This document shows positions 1 to 7,867 of a stretch of 24,665 bases of DNA, one piece after another. The stretch is taken from NCBI GenBank assembly GCA_045576175.1, contig JAZNFW010000008.1:1-24665 (forward strand). The letters run 5' to 3'. Each line of letters begins with the position of its first letter. Positions within the stretch are counted from its first letter, which is position 1. The notes under the pieces are model-generated. The model worked only from the letters and a program-made list of their open reading frames with translations. It had not been told where the DNA came from and ran no database searches. Source of the stretch: RGIG8748 sp045576175. GTDB lineage: Bacteria; Bacillota; Clostridia; UMGS1810. A program made the translations under genes and the position numbers.

Positions 1-8
1 ATCCGACT

Positions 9-33
9 TTGTAAAAAACGCTGTTTTTTACAA
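9..33. terminator. AT-rich hairpin, probable terminator
   Basis: An 11-bp perfect inverted repeat (TTGTAAAAAAC and its complement) surrounds a 3-nt GCT loop. It lies downstream of the minus-strand gene ending at 67 and ends in T-rich sequence on the plus side, so it could stop transcription from either direction. The same arms recur with a different loop at 6828-6852. Confidence 0.6.
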
Positions 34-66
34 CCATTTTTATTTGAGACAGAAAAAAGTCCCTTT

Positions 67-501
67 TTATAGGTAGCCACGCATATCTATTGCAAGTTTT
101 TCTTCAAGGTTTATTAGTCTTTTTGCTATATCCTTGGACACCTCGTCTGCCGCCTTGTACTTATTGAGATACTTATTTAAAGACTTTACTCCCATATTGC
201 ATCCGTCTGTCATAAGGTCGGCAACCGTCTCATCGGATTCGTTTACAGCGAGCATAACATTTGTCTTAATCCAGCTCATACCCTTGGCAATTGCCTGAGG
301 CTCTTTGCCGTAGTCGTGAAATCTGTCAAGCTCTCGTTTTATTTCCTTATCAAGCTTTTCATGTTCCTTTTTGCAGGTCGTGAGGAGCTTTTTTAATTCG
401 TACTCACTTACATTATCGAGAACATCATCTATAGAAGATACGCCCATCTTAACTCCCGCATCGCACTCTCTTAAGAGCTTTATTGTATCCTGCTCTATCA
501 T
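67..501 (-). CDS. Small helical (DUF2383/ferritin-like) protein of unknown function
   Basis: This encodes a 144-residue, almost entirely helical and highly charged protein with no signal peptide or membrane segment. It resembles a group of short clostridial proteins that I associate, with limited certainty, with the DUF2383/ferritin-like four-helix class. Recognisable pieces are ECDAGVKMG near residues 12-20, KGMSWIKTNV near 81-90 and DGCNMGVKSLNKYL near 104-117. The cytosolic role is unknown. The ATG at 499-501 was chosen because AGGGGATG lies just before it. The open frame continues upstream to 831, but that part would overlap glgP and reads as non-coding. The gene is divergent from the maltose operon, and its link to that operon is unproven. 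Confidence 0.7.
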   Translation of the reverse strand: MIEQDTIKLLRECDAGVKMGVSSIDDVLDNVSEYELKKLLTTCKKEHEKLDKEIKRELDRFHDYGKEPQAIAKGMSWIKTNVMLAVNESDETVADLMTDGCNMGVKSLNKYLNKYKAADEVSKDIAKRLINLEEKLAIDMRGYL

Positions 502-571
502 TTTTTCATCCCCTTTTATTTTAAATTGTTCCTTTCTTTTTGTAGATTTATTCAAATGATTCAAAAACCAA

Positions 572-612
572 TATAATCTGTATAAACAATCCCCGGTTGT
601 AAATAATAACCG
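572..612 (+). promoter_or_regulatory. Probable glgP operon promoter -10 and leader hairpin
   Basis: A perfect TATAAT lies at 572-577 with only a weak -35 match (TTCAAA-like, near 551-556). About 17 nt downstream, 594-600 (CGGTTGT) can pair with 606-612 (ATAACCG, one G-U pair) just ahead of the glgP SD at 615-620. The hairpin could be an operator or an mRNA element. I saw no clear CcpA cre site. Confidence 0.4.
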
Positions 613-627
613 AAAAGGAGTGTTGTT

Positions 628-2844
628 ATGGAACTTAAAGATGCCAAGAGCAAAAAGGAACTGTATGACATTATATATGAGAAAATAGAAAATGAGAAAA
701 AGACACCTGCCATAGAAGGCAAAAAGAAGCTCTACTACATTTCGGCTGAGTTTCTTACCGGCAAAATGCTTATAAACAGTCTTATAAACACAGGATTGTT
801 TGACAGTCTGGAAAAAGAAGCCAAAAAACAAGGCACCTCTCTTTATGAAATAGAAAACGAGGAGTGCGAGCCTTCGCTTGGCAACGGAGGACTGGGGCGT
901 CTTGCGGCATGCTTTATGGATTCTATAGCAAACTTAAATCTGGATGCGGAAGGTATGGGTATTTTGTATCACTTTGGTCTGTTCCGTCAGGAGCTAAGGG
1001 ACGGCAAGCAAGCCGAAATGCCAAACCCCTGGATGCACGGCAATAGTTTTCTAAAGCGTACACCCACTACTTATAATGTTGAATTTGGAAATTTAAGCAT
1101 AAAGGGTAGGCTCTGGCAGATGGACATTGTCGGCTCTGGCGGAAAGGTAAACAAGCTCTCTCTCTTTGATGCCGACTCTGTGGACGAGAGCATAGTAACA
1201 GAGGGAATCAGCTTTGACAAGTCGGATTACACAAAAAATCTAACCTTGTTTTTGTATCCCGACGACAGCGATGAATCAGGAAGGCTTCTGCGTGTATATC
1301 AGGAGTACTTTATGGTATCGTGCAGTGCCCAGAGAATAATAGACGAATGTATACAAAAAGGCTCTACCCTGTATGACCTTAATGAATATGCAGTAATACA
1401 GATAAACGACACCCACCCCTCACTTGTAATTCCCGAGCTTATAAGACTTCTTACAAAAAGAGGACTTACAGTTGACGAGGCAATAGATGTGGTGTCAAAA
1501 ACCGTGGCATACACAAATCACACAATACTTTCGGAAGCTCTGGAAAAGTGGCCTGTGCACTATCTTAAAAAAGTTGTTCCCTCTATTGTGCCTATAATAG
1601 AAATTCTAGACAGCAAGGTAAGAAGAAAATATCAAAATCCTTCAGTATATATAATAGATTCAAACGACACCGTTCATATGGCACATATGGATATACACTA
1701 CTCTTTTAGCGTAAACGGCGTTGCAAAGCTCCACACAGACATTTTAAAACACAGTGAACTAAAAGACTTCTACCAAATATACCCCGAGAAATTCAATAAC
1801 AAAACAAACGGAATTTCCTTTTCTCGTTGGCTGTTTAAGAGTAATCCCTCTCTTGCAAAACTCTTGGAGGATGTGATAGGAGACGGTTTTAAGAAAGATG
1901 CCTCTTATCTTAAAAACCTAATGGGCTTTATAGACGACAAGCAGGTTCTTAAAAAGCTTATAGAGATAAAGGAAGCAAACAAAAAAAGGCTAAAGGACTT
2001 TTTAAAGAGCAGTCAGGGAATAACAATAGACGAAAAGGCAATATTTGATATTCAGGCAAAAAGGCTTCACGAATACAAAAGACAGCAGTTAAATGTGCTC
2101 TACCTTATAAACAAGTACCTTGAAATAAAAGACGGCGTAATACCCACTACACCGATATGTGCAATATTTGCGGCAAAATCCTCACCTGCTTACACTATTG
2201 CAAAGGACATAATACACTTAATACTCTGCCTTGGCGAAGTCATAAAAAACGATGCACAGGCAAGGAAATATCTTAATGTAGTAATGGTGGAGAATTACAA
2301 TGTGACAAAGGCAGAAATGCTAATTCCTGCATGCGATATTTCGGAGCAGATATCACTTGCGTCCAAGGAAGCAAGCGGAACGGGTAATATGAAGTTTATG
2401 TTAAACGGAGCTGTAACTCTGGGCACAGAGGACGGAGCCAATGTGGAAATCCTCTCGCTTGTGGGAAATGACAATATGTATATCTTTGGAGACAAGGCAG
2501 ATACAGTTATACGAAGATACAAGGACGGAAGCTATGTGAGCCGCAGCTACTACGAAAACAATCCAAAAATCAAACAGGCAGTGGACTTTATAACAAGTCC
2601 CCAGATGCTTTCGGTGGGTGACGGCAAGAGTCTCCAGCGCATAAAAAACGAGCTTATAAACAAAGACTGGTTTATGACCTTTCCCGACTTTGACGATTAT
2701 ACAAGGGTACGAGACAAATCATACAAGGATTATGAGAATAGCGAGGAGTGGGCTAAAAAAATGCTCGTAAATATAAGTAACGCAGGTTACTTTTCCTCGG
2801 ACAGAACTATAAAAGAATACAACAGAGATATATGGCAGATTTGA
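628..2844 (+). CDS. glgP: Glycogen/maltodextrin phosphorylase
   Basis: This is a GT35 alpha-glucan phosphorylase of 738 residues. It uses inorganic phosphate to release glucose-1-phosphate from the non-reducing ends of alpha-1,4 glucans and carries pyridoxal phosphate. The substrate-site block NGGLGRLAACF lies near residue 86, the phosphate-binding block IQAKRLHEYKRQ in the C-terminal half, and the cofactor motif EASGTGNMKFMLNG places the PLP lysine at Lys589. It is shorter than the 800-840 residues common in the family because the N-terminal regulatory extension is missing. The SD AAAGGAG precedes the ATG. It is the first gene of an operon with a PTS permease, a maltose-phosphate phosphatase candidate and MalQ, which suggests its substrate is mainly the maltodextrins made by MalQ rather than stored glycogen. 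No other glycogen synthesis genes are in view. Confidence 0.95.
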   Translation: MELKDAKSKKELYDIIYEKIENEKKTPAIEGKKKLYYISAEFLTGKMLINSLINTGLFDSLEKEAKKQGTSLYEIENEECEPSLGNGGLGRLAACFMDSIANLNLDAEGMGILYHFGLFRQELRDGKQAEMPNPWMHGNSFLKRTPTTYNVEFGNLSIKGRLWQMDIVGSGGKVNKLSLFDADSVDESIVTEGISFDKSDYTKNLTLFLYPDDSDESGRLLRVYQEYFMVSCSAQRIIDECIQKGSTLYDLNEYAVIQINDTHPSLVIPELIRLLTKRGLTVDEAIDVVSKTVAYTNHTILSEALEKWPVHYLKKVVPSIVPIIEILDSKVRRKYQNPSVYIIDSNDTVHMAHMDIHYSFSVNGVAKLHTDILKHSELKDFYQIYPEKFNNKTNGISFSRWLFKSNPSLAKLLEDVIGDGFKKDASYLKNLMGFIDDKQVLKKLIEIKEANKKRLKDFLKSSQGITIDEKAIFDIQAKRLHEYKRQQLNVLYLINKYLEIKDGVIPTTPICAIFAAKSSPAYTIAKDIIHLILCLGEVIKNDAQARKYLNVVMVENYNVTKAEMLIPACDISEQISLASKEASGTGNMKFMLNGAVTLGTEDGANVEILSLVGNDNMYIFGDKADTVIRRYKDGSYVSRSYYENNPKIKQAVDFITSPQMLSVGDGKSLQRIKNELINKDWFMTFPDFDDYTRVRDKSYKDYENSEEWAKKMLVNISNAGYFSSDRTIKEYNRDIWQI

Positions 2845-2859
2845 AAGGAGCAAATATAA

Positions 2860-4518
2860 ATGAGTTCTTTAAGTAAACGCCAGGGTGCCTTCGACTTTTT
2901 GCAAAAGCTTGGAAAGGTTCTTATGGTAGTAATTGCGGTAATGCCTGCGGCGGGCATTATGATAAGTATAGGTAAGCTTATTGCTATGCTGGGGTCAGAT
3001 GTAGCAATTGTTTCACGCATAGCCGCCATCACCGAGGATATAGGCTGGGCAATAATCGGCAATCTCAATATCCTCTTTGCAGTGGCTATAGGCGGCTCGT
3101 GGGCTAAGGAGCGTTCGGGCGGAGCCTTTGCAGCCCTTTTGTCCTTTATTCTTATAAACAAAATTACAGGCACAATATTCGGAGTTTCCAGCGATATGCT
3201 AACCCAAAGCGGTGCAACTGTAAAGACACTCTTTGGTCAGGAAATTGAGGTAAACGGCTACTTTACCTCCGTGCTTGGCTCACCTGCACTCAATATGGGT
3301 GTGTTTGTGGGTATAATAGCAGGTTTTGTGGGCGGAATTGTGTACAACAAGTTCTATAATTTCCGAAAGCTCCCCGATGCTCTGTCGTTTTTCAACGGCA
3401 AGAGATTCGTGCCTCTCGTGGTTATTTTGTGGTCGGCAATAGTTGCTCTCATCTTGTCTGTTGTATGGCCATTTGTACAGCTTGGAATAAACAGCTTTGG
3501 TATATGGATTGCAAATTCACAGGATACCGCCCCTATTCTTGCACCGTTTATATACGGCACACTAGAAAGACTTCTTCTTCCGTTTGGTCTTCACCATATG
3601 CTCACCATTCCTATGAACTACACTTCGTTTGGCGGAACATATACCGTTCAGACAGGTCTCAATGCCGGAACTGTGGTGTTCGGTCAGGACCCTCTGTGGC
3701 TTGCATGGGTGTCTGACCTTATAAACTTTAAAAATGTGGGCGATATAAATTCATACCAAAACCTTCTTACAACAATAACACCTGCAAGATTTAAAGTAGG
3801 TCAGATGATAGGCTCTTCGGGACTCCTTCTGGGTGTGGCACTGGCTATGTACAACAGGGTGGACAAAGACAAAAGAAAAAGCTACCGCTCTATGTTCATA
3901 TCCACCTCTCTTGCAGTTTTTTTAACAGGTGTTACAGAGCCTATTGAATTTATGTTTATGTTCTGTGCTATACCGCTTTATATAGTGTACTCGCTTTTGC
4001 AGGGGCTTGCTTTTGCAACATCGGGAATTGTAAACCTAAGACTTCACTCATTTGGTAATCTGGAGCTTGCAACGAGACTTCCCATATCTATCAAGGCAGG
4101 GCTTATTGGAGACATTATAAACTTTATAGTGTGTGTTGTAATTTTCTTTGGCATCGGATACCTTGTGAGCTACTATCTTATAGGAAAATTCCGCTACGCT
4201 ACCCCTGGCAGACTCGGAAATTACTCTGATGCAAGACCTGATGATTCATCGGAAAGCGAAGGTGCAAAGGAGACCCAAAAAACTGATTCTCAGGCAGAAA
4301 GAATAATAGCTCTTCTTGGCGGAAGAGAAAATATAACCCTTGTGGATGCCTGTATGACAAGGCTCAGGGTAACCGTAAAGGATGAAAAGCTGGTTGCAGA
4401 CAAAGATGAGTGGCAAAAAGAGGGTGCTCTGGGGCTTATTAAAAAGGGTAACGGTATTCAGGCGGTGTACGGGCCTAAGGCTGACGTGCTGAAATCCGAC
4501 ATAAACGATATCTTGTGA
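2860..4518 (+). CDS. PTS system maltose/glucose-type EIICB permease
   Basis: This 552-residue membrane protein belongs to the glucose family of PTS transporters, closest in pattern to MalX-type maltose/glucose EIICB. The EIIC domain (about residues 10-440) has many hydrophobic helices, the motif GTLERLLLPFGLHH and the substrate-loop pattern GVTEPIEFMF. A Ser/Glu-rich linker follows (about 445-475), then an EIIB domain with phosphocysteine Cys498 in VDACMTRLRV. No EIIA is fused or present in the window, so a glucose-type EIIA must act in trans. It starts 15 nt after glgP with the SD AAAGGAG. The neighbouring MapP-like phosphatase suggests maltose or maltotriose as substrate. Glucose or another disaccharide cannot be excluded from sequence alone. 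Confidence 0.9.
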   Translation: MSSLSKRQGAFDFLQKLGKVLMVVIAVMPAAGIMISIGKLIAMLGSDVAIVSRIAAITEDIGWAIIGNLNILFAVAIGGSWAKERSGGAFAALLSFILINKITGTIFGVSSDMLTQSGATVKTLFGQEIEVNGYFTSVLGSPALNMGVFVGIIAGFVGGIVYNKFYNFRKLPDALSFFNGKRFVPLVVILWSAIVALILSVVWPFVQLGINSFGIWIANSQDTAPILAPFIYGTLERLLLPFGLHHMLTIPMNYTSFGGTYTVQTGLNAGTVVFGQDPLWLAWVSDLINFKNVGDINSYQNLLTTITPARFKVGQMIGSSGLLLGVALAMYNRVDKDKRKSYRSMFISTSLAVFLTGVTEPIEFMFMFCAIPLYIVYSLLQGLAFATSGIVNLRLHSFGNLELATRLPISIKAGLIGDIINFIVCVVIFFGIGYLVSYYLIGKFRYATPGRLGNYSDARPDDSSESEGAKETQKTDSQAERIIALLGGRENITLVDACMTRLRVTVKDEKLVADKDEWQKEGALGLIKKGNGIQAVYGPKADVLKSDINDIL

Positions 4519-4519
4519 T

Positions 4520-5338
4520 ATGGTGCTTCTTACACTAAATACCCACAGCCTTATAGAAGAAAACTACGAAAATAAACTTAAGTATTTTTGTGAGTATGTG
4601 TCAAAAATAAAACCCGATGTTATAGCCCTTCAGGAAGTAAATCAGACAAGTTCCGCACCCGAAATCGAAAAAAGTGACTTTGGATATGCAGTAGGCGAAA
4701 TTCCGCTCAAAGAAGATAACCACGCCCTCAAGGTAACTAAGCTTCTTAATTCTATGGGGCAAAGCTACAGCTTTGTGTGGGCAGGGATTAAAAACGGCTT
4801 TGAAATATACGACGAAGGACTTGCCATCATTTCTACCCACCCTATGAAAGACGCCCAAAGCTTTGTAATAAGTAAAACAGAAGACTTTGCAAACTGGCGC
4901 AAAAGAGATGCACTTGTTGTTAGGATTAATGATACTGCCTTTTGTACCGCTCACCTTGGCTGGTGGGATGATGCCAAGGAGCCGTTTTATGATCAGTTTT
5001 GTTTTCTCGACCGCAGACTTTCGAGCTTTAAAGATGTATTTCTTATGGGCGATTTCAACTCGCCCGACGATATTGATGGCGAGGGGTACTCGCTTATTAA
5101 AGAAAAAAACTGGTTTGACCTCTATGCCCTTGCTAAGAAAAAAGAGGGGCACCATACCGCCAAAGGAAATATTGCAGGATGGGAGAATAGCAAAGAAAAA
5201 GAGATAAGAATAGACTATATATTATCCGGCAAAAAGCTGTGCGTAGAAAAGTGCTCCACAGTGTTTGACAATATACGGGGCGATGCCGTGTCCGACCACT
5301 ACGGAGTAATAGCTCAAATCAAAGGAGATATACTATGA
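4520..5338 (+). CDS. mapP: MapP-like maltose 6'-phosphate phosphatase (EEP family)
   Basis: This 272-residue protein of the endonuclease/exonuclease/phosphatase superfamily has the metal and catalytic residues in place: Asn7, Glu39 (ALQEVNQ), His145 (TAHLGWW), Asp178 and Asn180 (GDFNSP), and Asp259-His260 (SDHYG). No signal peptide is visible, so it should act in the cytosol. Family members next to maltose PTS genes in lactic acid bacteria and enterococci (MapP) remove phosphate from maltose 6'-phosphate. The position right after a PTS permease and before malQ supports the same role. There is no good SD: the ATG follows the permease stop by one base (TGATATG), so translation is probably coupled. 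The remaining doubt is the exact sugar phosphate used. Confidence 0.82.
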   Translation: MVLLTLNTHSLIEENYENKLKYFCEYVSKIKPDVIALQEVNQTSSAPEIEKSDFGYAVGEIPLKEDNHALKVTKLLNSMGQSYSFVWAGIKNGFEIYDEGLAIISTHPMKDAQSFVISKTEDFANWRKRDALVVRINDTAFCTAHLGWWDDAKEPFYDQFCFLDRRLSSFKDVFLMGDFNSPDDIDGEGYSLIKEKNWFDLYALAKKKEGHHTAKGNIAGWENSKEKEIRIDYILSGKKLCVEKCSTVFDNIRGDAVSDHYGVIAQIKGDIL

Positions 5339-6819
5339 GAAAATCCGGAATACTAATGCCCATAACGAGTCTGCCCTCACCCTACGGAATTGGGTGTTTT
5401 TCAAAAAGTGCATACGAATTTACCGATTTCCTTAAAGAGAGCGGACAGAGTATATGGCAAATTCTCCCTCTGGGACACACAGGCTACGGAGACTCGCCCT
5501 ATCAATCGTTTTCCGCACTTGCGGGAAATCCGTATATGATAGATTTGTGCACACTTATAGAAAAAGGTCTTCTTACAAAAAAAGAATGCGACGAGGCGGA
5601 TTTTGGAAATTCAAAAACTAAAATAGACTACGAAAAGCAATACCAATTTCGATATCCCCTTTTAAAGAAAGCGTATGAGAGAGCAAAAATTGAAAACGAT
5701 GCAAAATACAAAGAATTTGTCTTAGGCAACGCATTCTGGCTTAACGATTACAGCCTTTTTATGTCACTTAAAAATCACTTTGGCGGGAAAAGCTGGTTTA
5801 ACTGGGATAAGGAAATAAAGGACCGAAAACAAATGGACAAATACCGAGAGCTACTCAAAGAAGAGATTGGATTTTGGAATTTTGTTCAGTATGAATTTTT
5901 TTCTCAGTGGGCCAGACTTAAAAGCTATGTGAATAAAAACGGAATAAAGATTATGGGCGATATGCCTATATATGTGTCGTCCGACAGCTGTGATGTGTGG
6001 TCAAACCCCCATCTTTTTGAGCTGGATGAAGACAAAAATCCCACCTTTGTTGCTGGCTGTCCTCCCGATGGCTTCAGCGAAAAAGGACAACTTTGGGGTA
6101 ACCCCATATACAATTGGAAAAGCCACAAAAAAGATGGTTACAAATGGTGGATAACGAGGATTAAACACAGCTTTATGATGTATGACACACTTAGAATTGA
6201 CCATTTCAGAGGCTTTGAAAAATTCTATTCCATCCCCGCTAAAAATGAGGATGCCAGAATAGGCACTTGGGAGGACGGTCCCGGAACAGCGCTTTTTGAT
6301 GCAATCGAAAAGGCTCTTGGAAAGCTTGATATAGTGGCAGAGGATTTGGGCTTTATAACCGATTCTGTAAAAAAGCTTCTTCGTGACACAGGTTTTAAGG
6401 GAATTAAGGTTTTAGAATTTGCCTTTGACGAGCGGGATAGTTCGGTATCCTCCGACTACCTGCCCCATAACTACCCCGAAAACTGTGTGGCATACACCGG
6501 CACCCACGACAACGAGCCTGCAAAGCCCTGGTTTTTGTCACTTGGCAAAGATGCAAAGGGAAGTGTACGCAAGTACCTGTGTGATTACCACACTCCCGAA
6601 AAAGAGATATACAAATCGCTTGTGTGCGAAACTATGAAGTCGCCTGCAGGCATCGTGATTATTCCAATATGGGATGTTCTTGGGCTTGGGACAGAGTCTA
6701 GGATAAATACACCCGGCACCCCACAAGGAAACTGGGTATGGCGTATGGGCGAAAGTATGCTGACAGAGGATGCAAAAAAATTCTTGAAAGATATAACCAT
6801 TTTGTACGGAAGAAACTAA
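5335..6819 (+). CDS. malQ: 4-alpha-glucanotransferase (amylomaltase)
   Basis: This is a GH77 disproportionating enzyme of 494 residues, the usual length for the short MalQ form. It moves glucan units between maltodextrins, turning maltose into longer chains plus glucose. The N-terminal block LPSPYGIGCF is typical. The catalytic triad is complete: nucleophile Asp289 in LRIDHFRGF, acid/base Glu336 in VAEDLG, and transition-state Asp392 in THDNEP. The ATG overlaps the mapP stop by four bases (ATGA) and has its own SD AAAGGAG. Coupling with GlgP gives an E. coli-like route in which MalQ products feed the phosphorylase, while free glucose would need a glucokinase encoded elsewhere. It is the last gene of the operon and is followed by a strong hairpin. 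Confidence 0.96.
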   Translation: MRKSGILMPITSLPSPYGIGCFSKSAYEFTDFLKESGQSIWQILPLGHTGYGDSPYQSFSALAGNPYMIDLCTLIEKGLLTKKECDEADFGNSKTKIDYEKQYQFRYPLLKKAYERAKIENDAKYKEFVLGNAFWLNDYSLFMSLKNHFGGKSWFNWDKEIKDRKQMDKYRELLKEEIGFWNFVQYEFFSQWARLKSYVNKNGIKIMGDMPIYVSSDSCDVWSNPHLFELDEDKNPTFVAGCPPDGFSEKGQLWGNPIYNWKSHKKDGYKWWITRIKHSFMMYDTLRIDHFRGFEKFYSIPAKNEDARIGTWEDGPGTALFDAIEKALGKLDIVAEDLGFITDSVKKLLRDTGFKGIKVLEFAFDERDSSVSSDYLPHNYPENCVAYTGTHDNEPAKPWFLSLGKDAKGSVRKYLCDYHTPEKEIYKSLVCETMKSPAGIVIIPIWDVLGLGTESRINTPGTPQGNWVWRMGESMLTEDAKKFLKDITILYGRN

Positions 6820-6820
6820 A

Positions 6821-6859
6821 AAATGGATTGTAAAAAACATAGTTTTTTACAATCCATTT
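6821..6859. terminator. Bidirectional terminator between malQ and rnc
   Basis: A perfect 18-bp inverted repeat (6821-6838 with 6842-6859) encloses the 3-nt loop ATA. T-rich sequence follows on the plus side and TTTAGTTTC on the minus side. It occupies nearly the whole gap between the convergent malQ and rnc stops, so it should end both transcripts. Its 25-bp core matches the hairpin at 9-33 except for the loop. Confidence 0.9.
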
Positions 6860-6861
6860 CT

Positions 6862-7551
6862 TTATTTTTTTAATTCTTTATATGCAAGACGGGCTGCTTC
6901 CTGCTCTGCTCTCTTCTTGCTGGTACCCTCACCCACAGGATAGCTCTTTCCCTGAGTCACAACACAAACACTAAAAATCCTTGAGTGCTCGGGGCCTTTT
7001 TCTTCAAGATGCTTGTAGGTAATATCAATCCCCTTGGACTGTGCATATTCCTGAAGCTGTGATTTGTAATTTTCCAAATCCTCTCCGCTTTTTACAAGAT
7101 TGTCTATCTCATCTTTTAAGTTTGCAAGAACAAACTCTCTGGCACTTTCAAAACCGCCATCAAGATACACAGCAGCAATTATTGCCTCCATAGCATCGGA
7201 CAAGGTAGACGGTCTGTTCTCTCCGCCAGACATACGCTCACCCCTGCCAAGAAGGAGATACTTGCCGACATCAAGCTTTTTTGCCATCTTAGCAAGAGCA
7301 CTCTCGCACACAACCTTGGCACGAAGCTCTGTGAGCTTTCCCTCGGGATAGTTTTTTAAATTTTTGAATATATACTCGCTAACCGCCAAAGAAAGAACGC
7401 TGTCGCCAAAGAACTCAAGTCTCTGATTGGAATATATCCTCTCCACCCTTTTTTCATTGAGATAAGAAGGATGGACAAGAGCCTTTTTCAATATATCCTC
7501 ATCTTTGAAGGTGTAGCCCATATTTTCTTGAAGTTGTTTAATTTCAGTCAT
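6862..7551 (-). CDS. rnc: Ribonuclease III
   Basis: This is a 229-residue class 1 RNase III, which cleaves double-stranded RNA in rRNA maturation and mRNA decay. The N-terminal endonuclease domain carries the signature NQRLEFFGDSVL with Glu46 and Asp50. The second pair of catalytic acids, Asp119 and Glu122, lies in LSDAMEAIIAAVYLDGG. A double-stranded RNA binding domain covers about residues 157-227. It lies 12 nt after acpP, the arrangement common in Firmicutes, and is probably transcribed from the acpP promoter. The pnp leader in this same window holds a long helix that would be a natural substrate. Confidence 0.96.
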   Translation of the reverse strand: MTEIKQLQENMGYTFKDEDILKKALVHPSYLNEKRVERIYSNQRLEFFGDSVLSLAVSEYIFKNLKNYPEGKLTELRAKVVCESALAKMAKKLDVGKYLLLGRGERMSGGENRPSTLSDAMEAIIAAVYLDGGFESAREFVLANLKDEIDNLVKSGEDLENYKSQLQEYAQSKGIDITYKHLEEKGPEHSRIFSVCVVTQGKSYPVGEGTSKKRAEQEAARLAYKELKK

Positions 7552-7563
7552 ATATGACCTCTT

Positions 7564-7797
7564 TTACTGATTGGTATGTGATTTTACATATTCAACAGCA
7601 GCGCCTACAGTAGTGAGGCTTTCTACATCCTCTTCGTCAATCTCAATACCAAATTCATCTTCCATAGTCATTATAAGCTCTACTATGTCAAGAGAGTCTG
7701 CAGCAAGGTCGTCTATAAACGAAGCTTCCATAGTAACCTCTGCCTCTTCAACACCGAGCTGATCTACAAGAATTTCTTTTATTTTTTCAAATACCAT
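7564..7797 (-). CDS. acpP: Acyl carrier protein
   Basis: This is a 77-residue acidic four-helix carrier of fatty acid synthesis. The phosphopantetheine attachment site is Ser35 in DDLAADSLDIVEL, where Ala replaces the commoner Gly. I chose the ATG at 7795-7797 (protein begins MVFEKIKE) because GGAGG sits 8 nt upstream. An in-frame TTG at 7810-7812 would add five residues encoded by the SD itself, so it is rejected. A consensus-like promoter lies just upstream, and rnc follows in the same transcript. Confidence 0.96.
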   Translation of the reverse strand: MVFEKIKEILVDQLGVEEAEVTMEASFIDDLAADSLDIVELIMTMEDEFGIEIDEEDVESLTTVGAAVEYVKSHTNQ

Positions 7798-7833
7798 AAT
7801 TTTTTCCTCCAAAATTTATTAATACATTTATAT

Positions 7834-7862
7834 AGTATATATGGTCTTTAATAAAAATGCAA
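7834..7862 (-). promoter_or_regulatory. acpP-rnc promoter
   Basis: On the minus strand, TTGCAT (7857-7862) and TATACT (7834-7839) are separated by exactly 17 bp, a good sigma-A promoter. The -35 lies only about 5 nt past the potD stop, and no terminator is visible between them, so readthrough from the polyamine operon is possible. Confidence 0.75.
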
Positions 7863-7867
7863 GTCTT

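Noticed and set aside
502..831. N-terminal extension of the small helical protein gene up to 831
   Set aside because: It would overlap the first 200 bases of glgP on the other strand and crosses the divergent promoter region. A good SD sits right before the ATG at 499-501, and the extension reads as random hydrophobic sequence.
7798..7812. TTG start that lengthens acyl carrier protein by five residues
   Set aside because: Those codons are the SD itself, and the family normally begins at the downstream MVFEKIKE-type ATG, which has GGAGG at ideal spacing.
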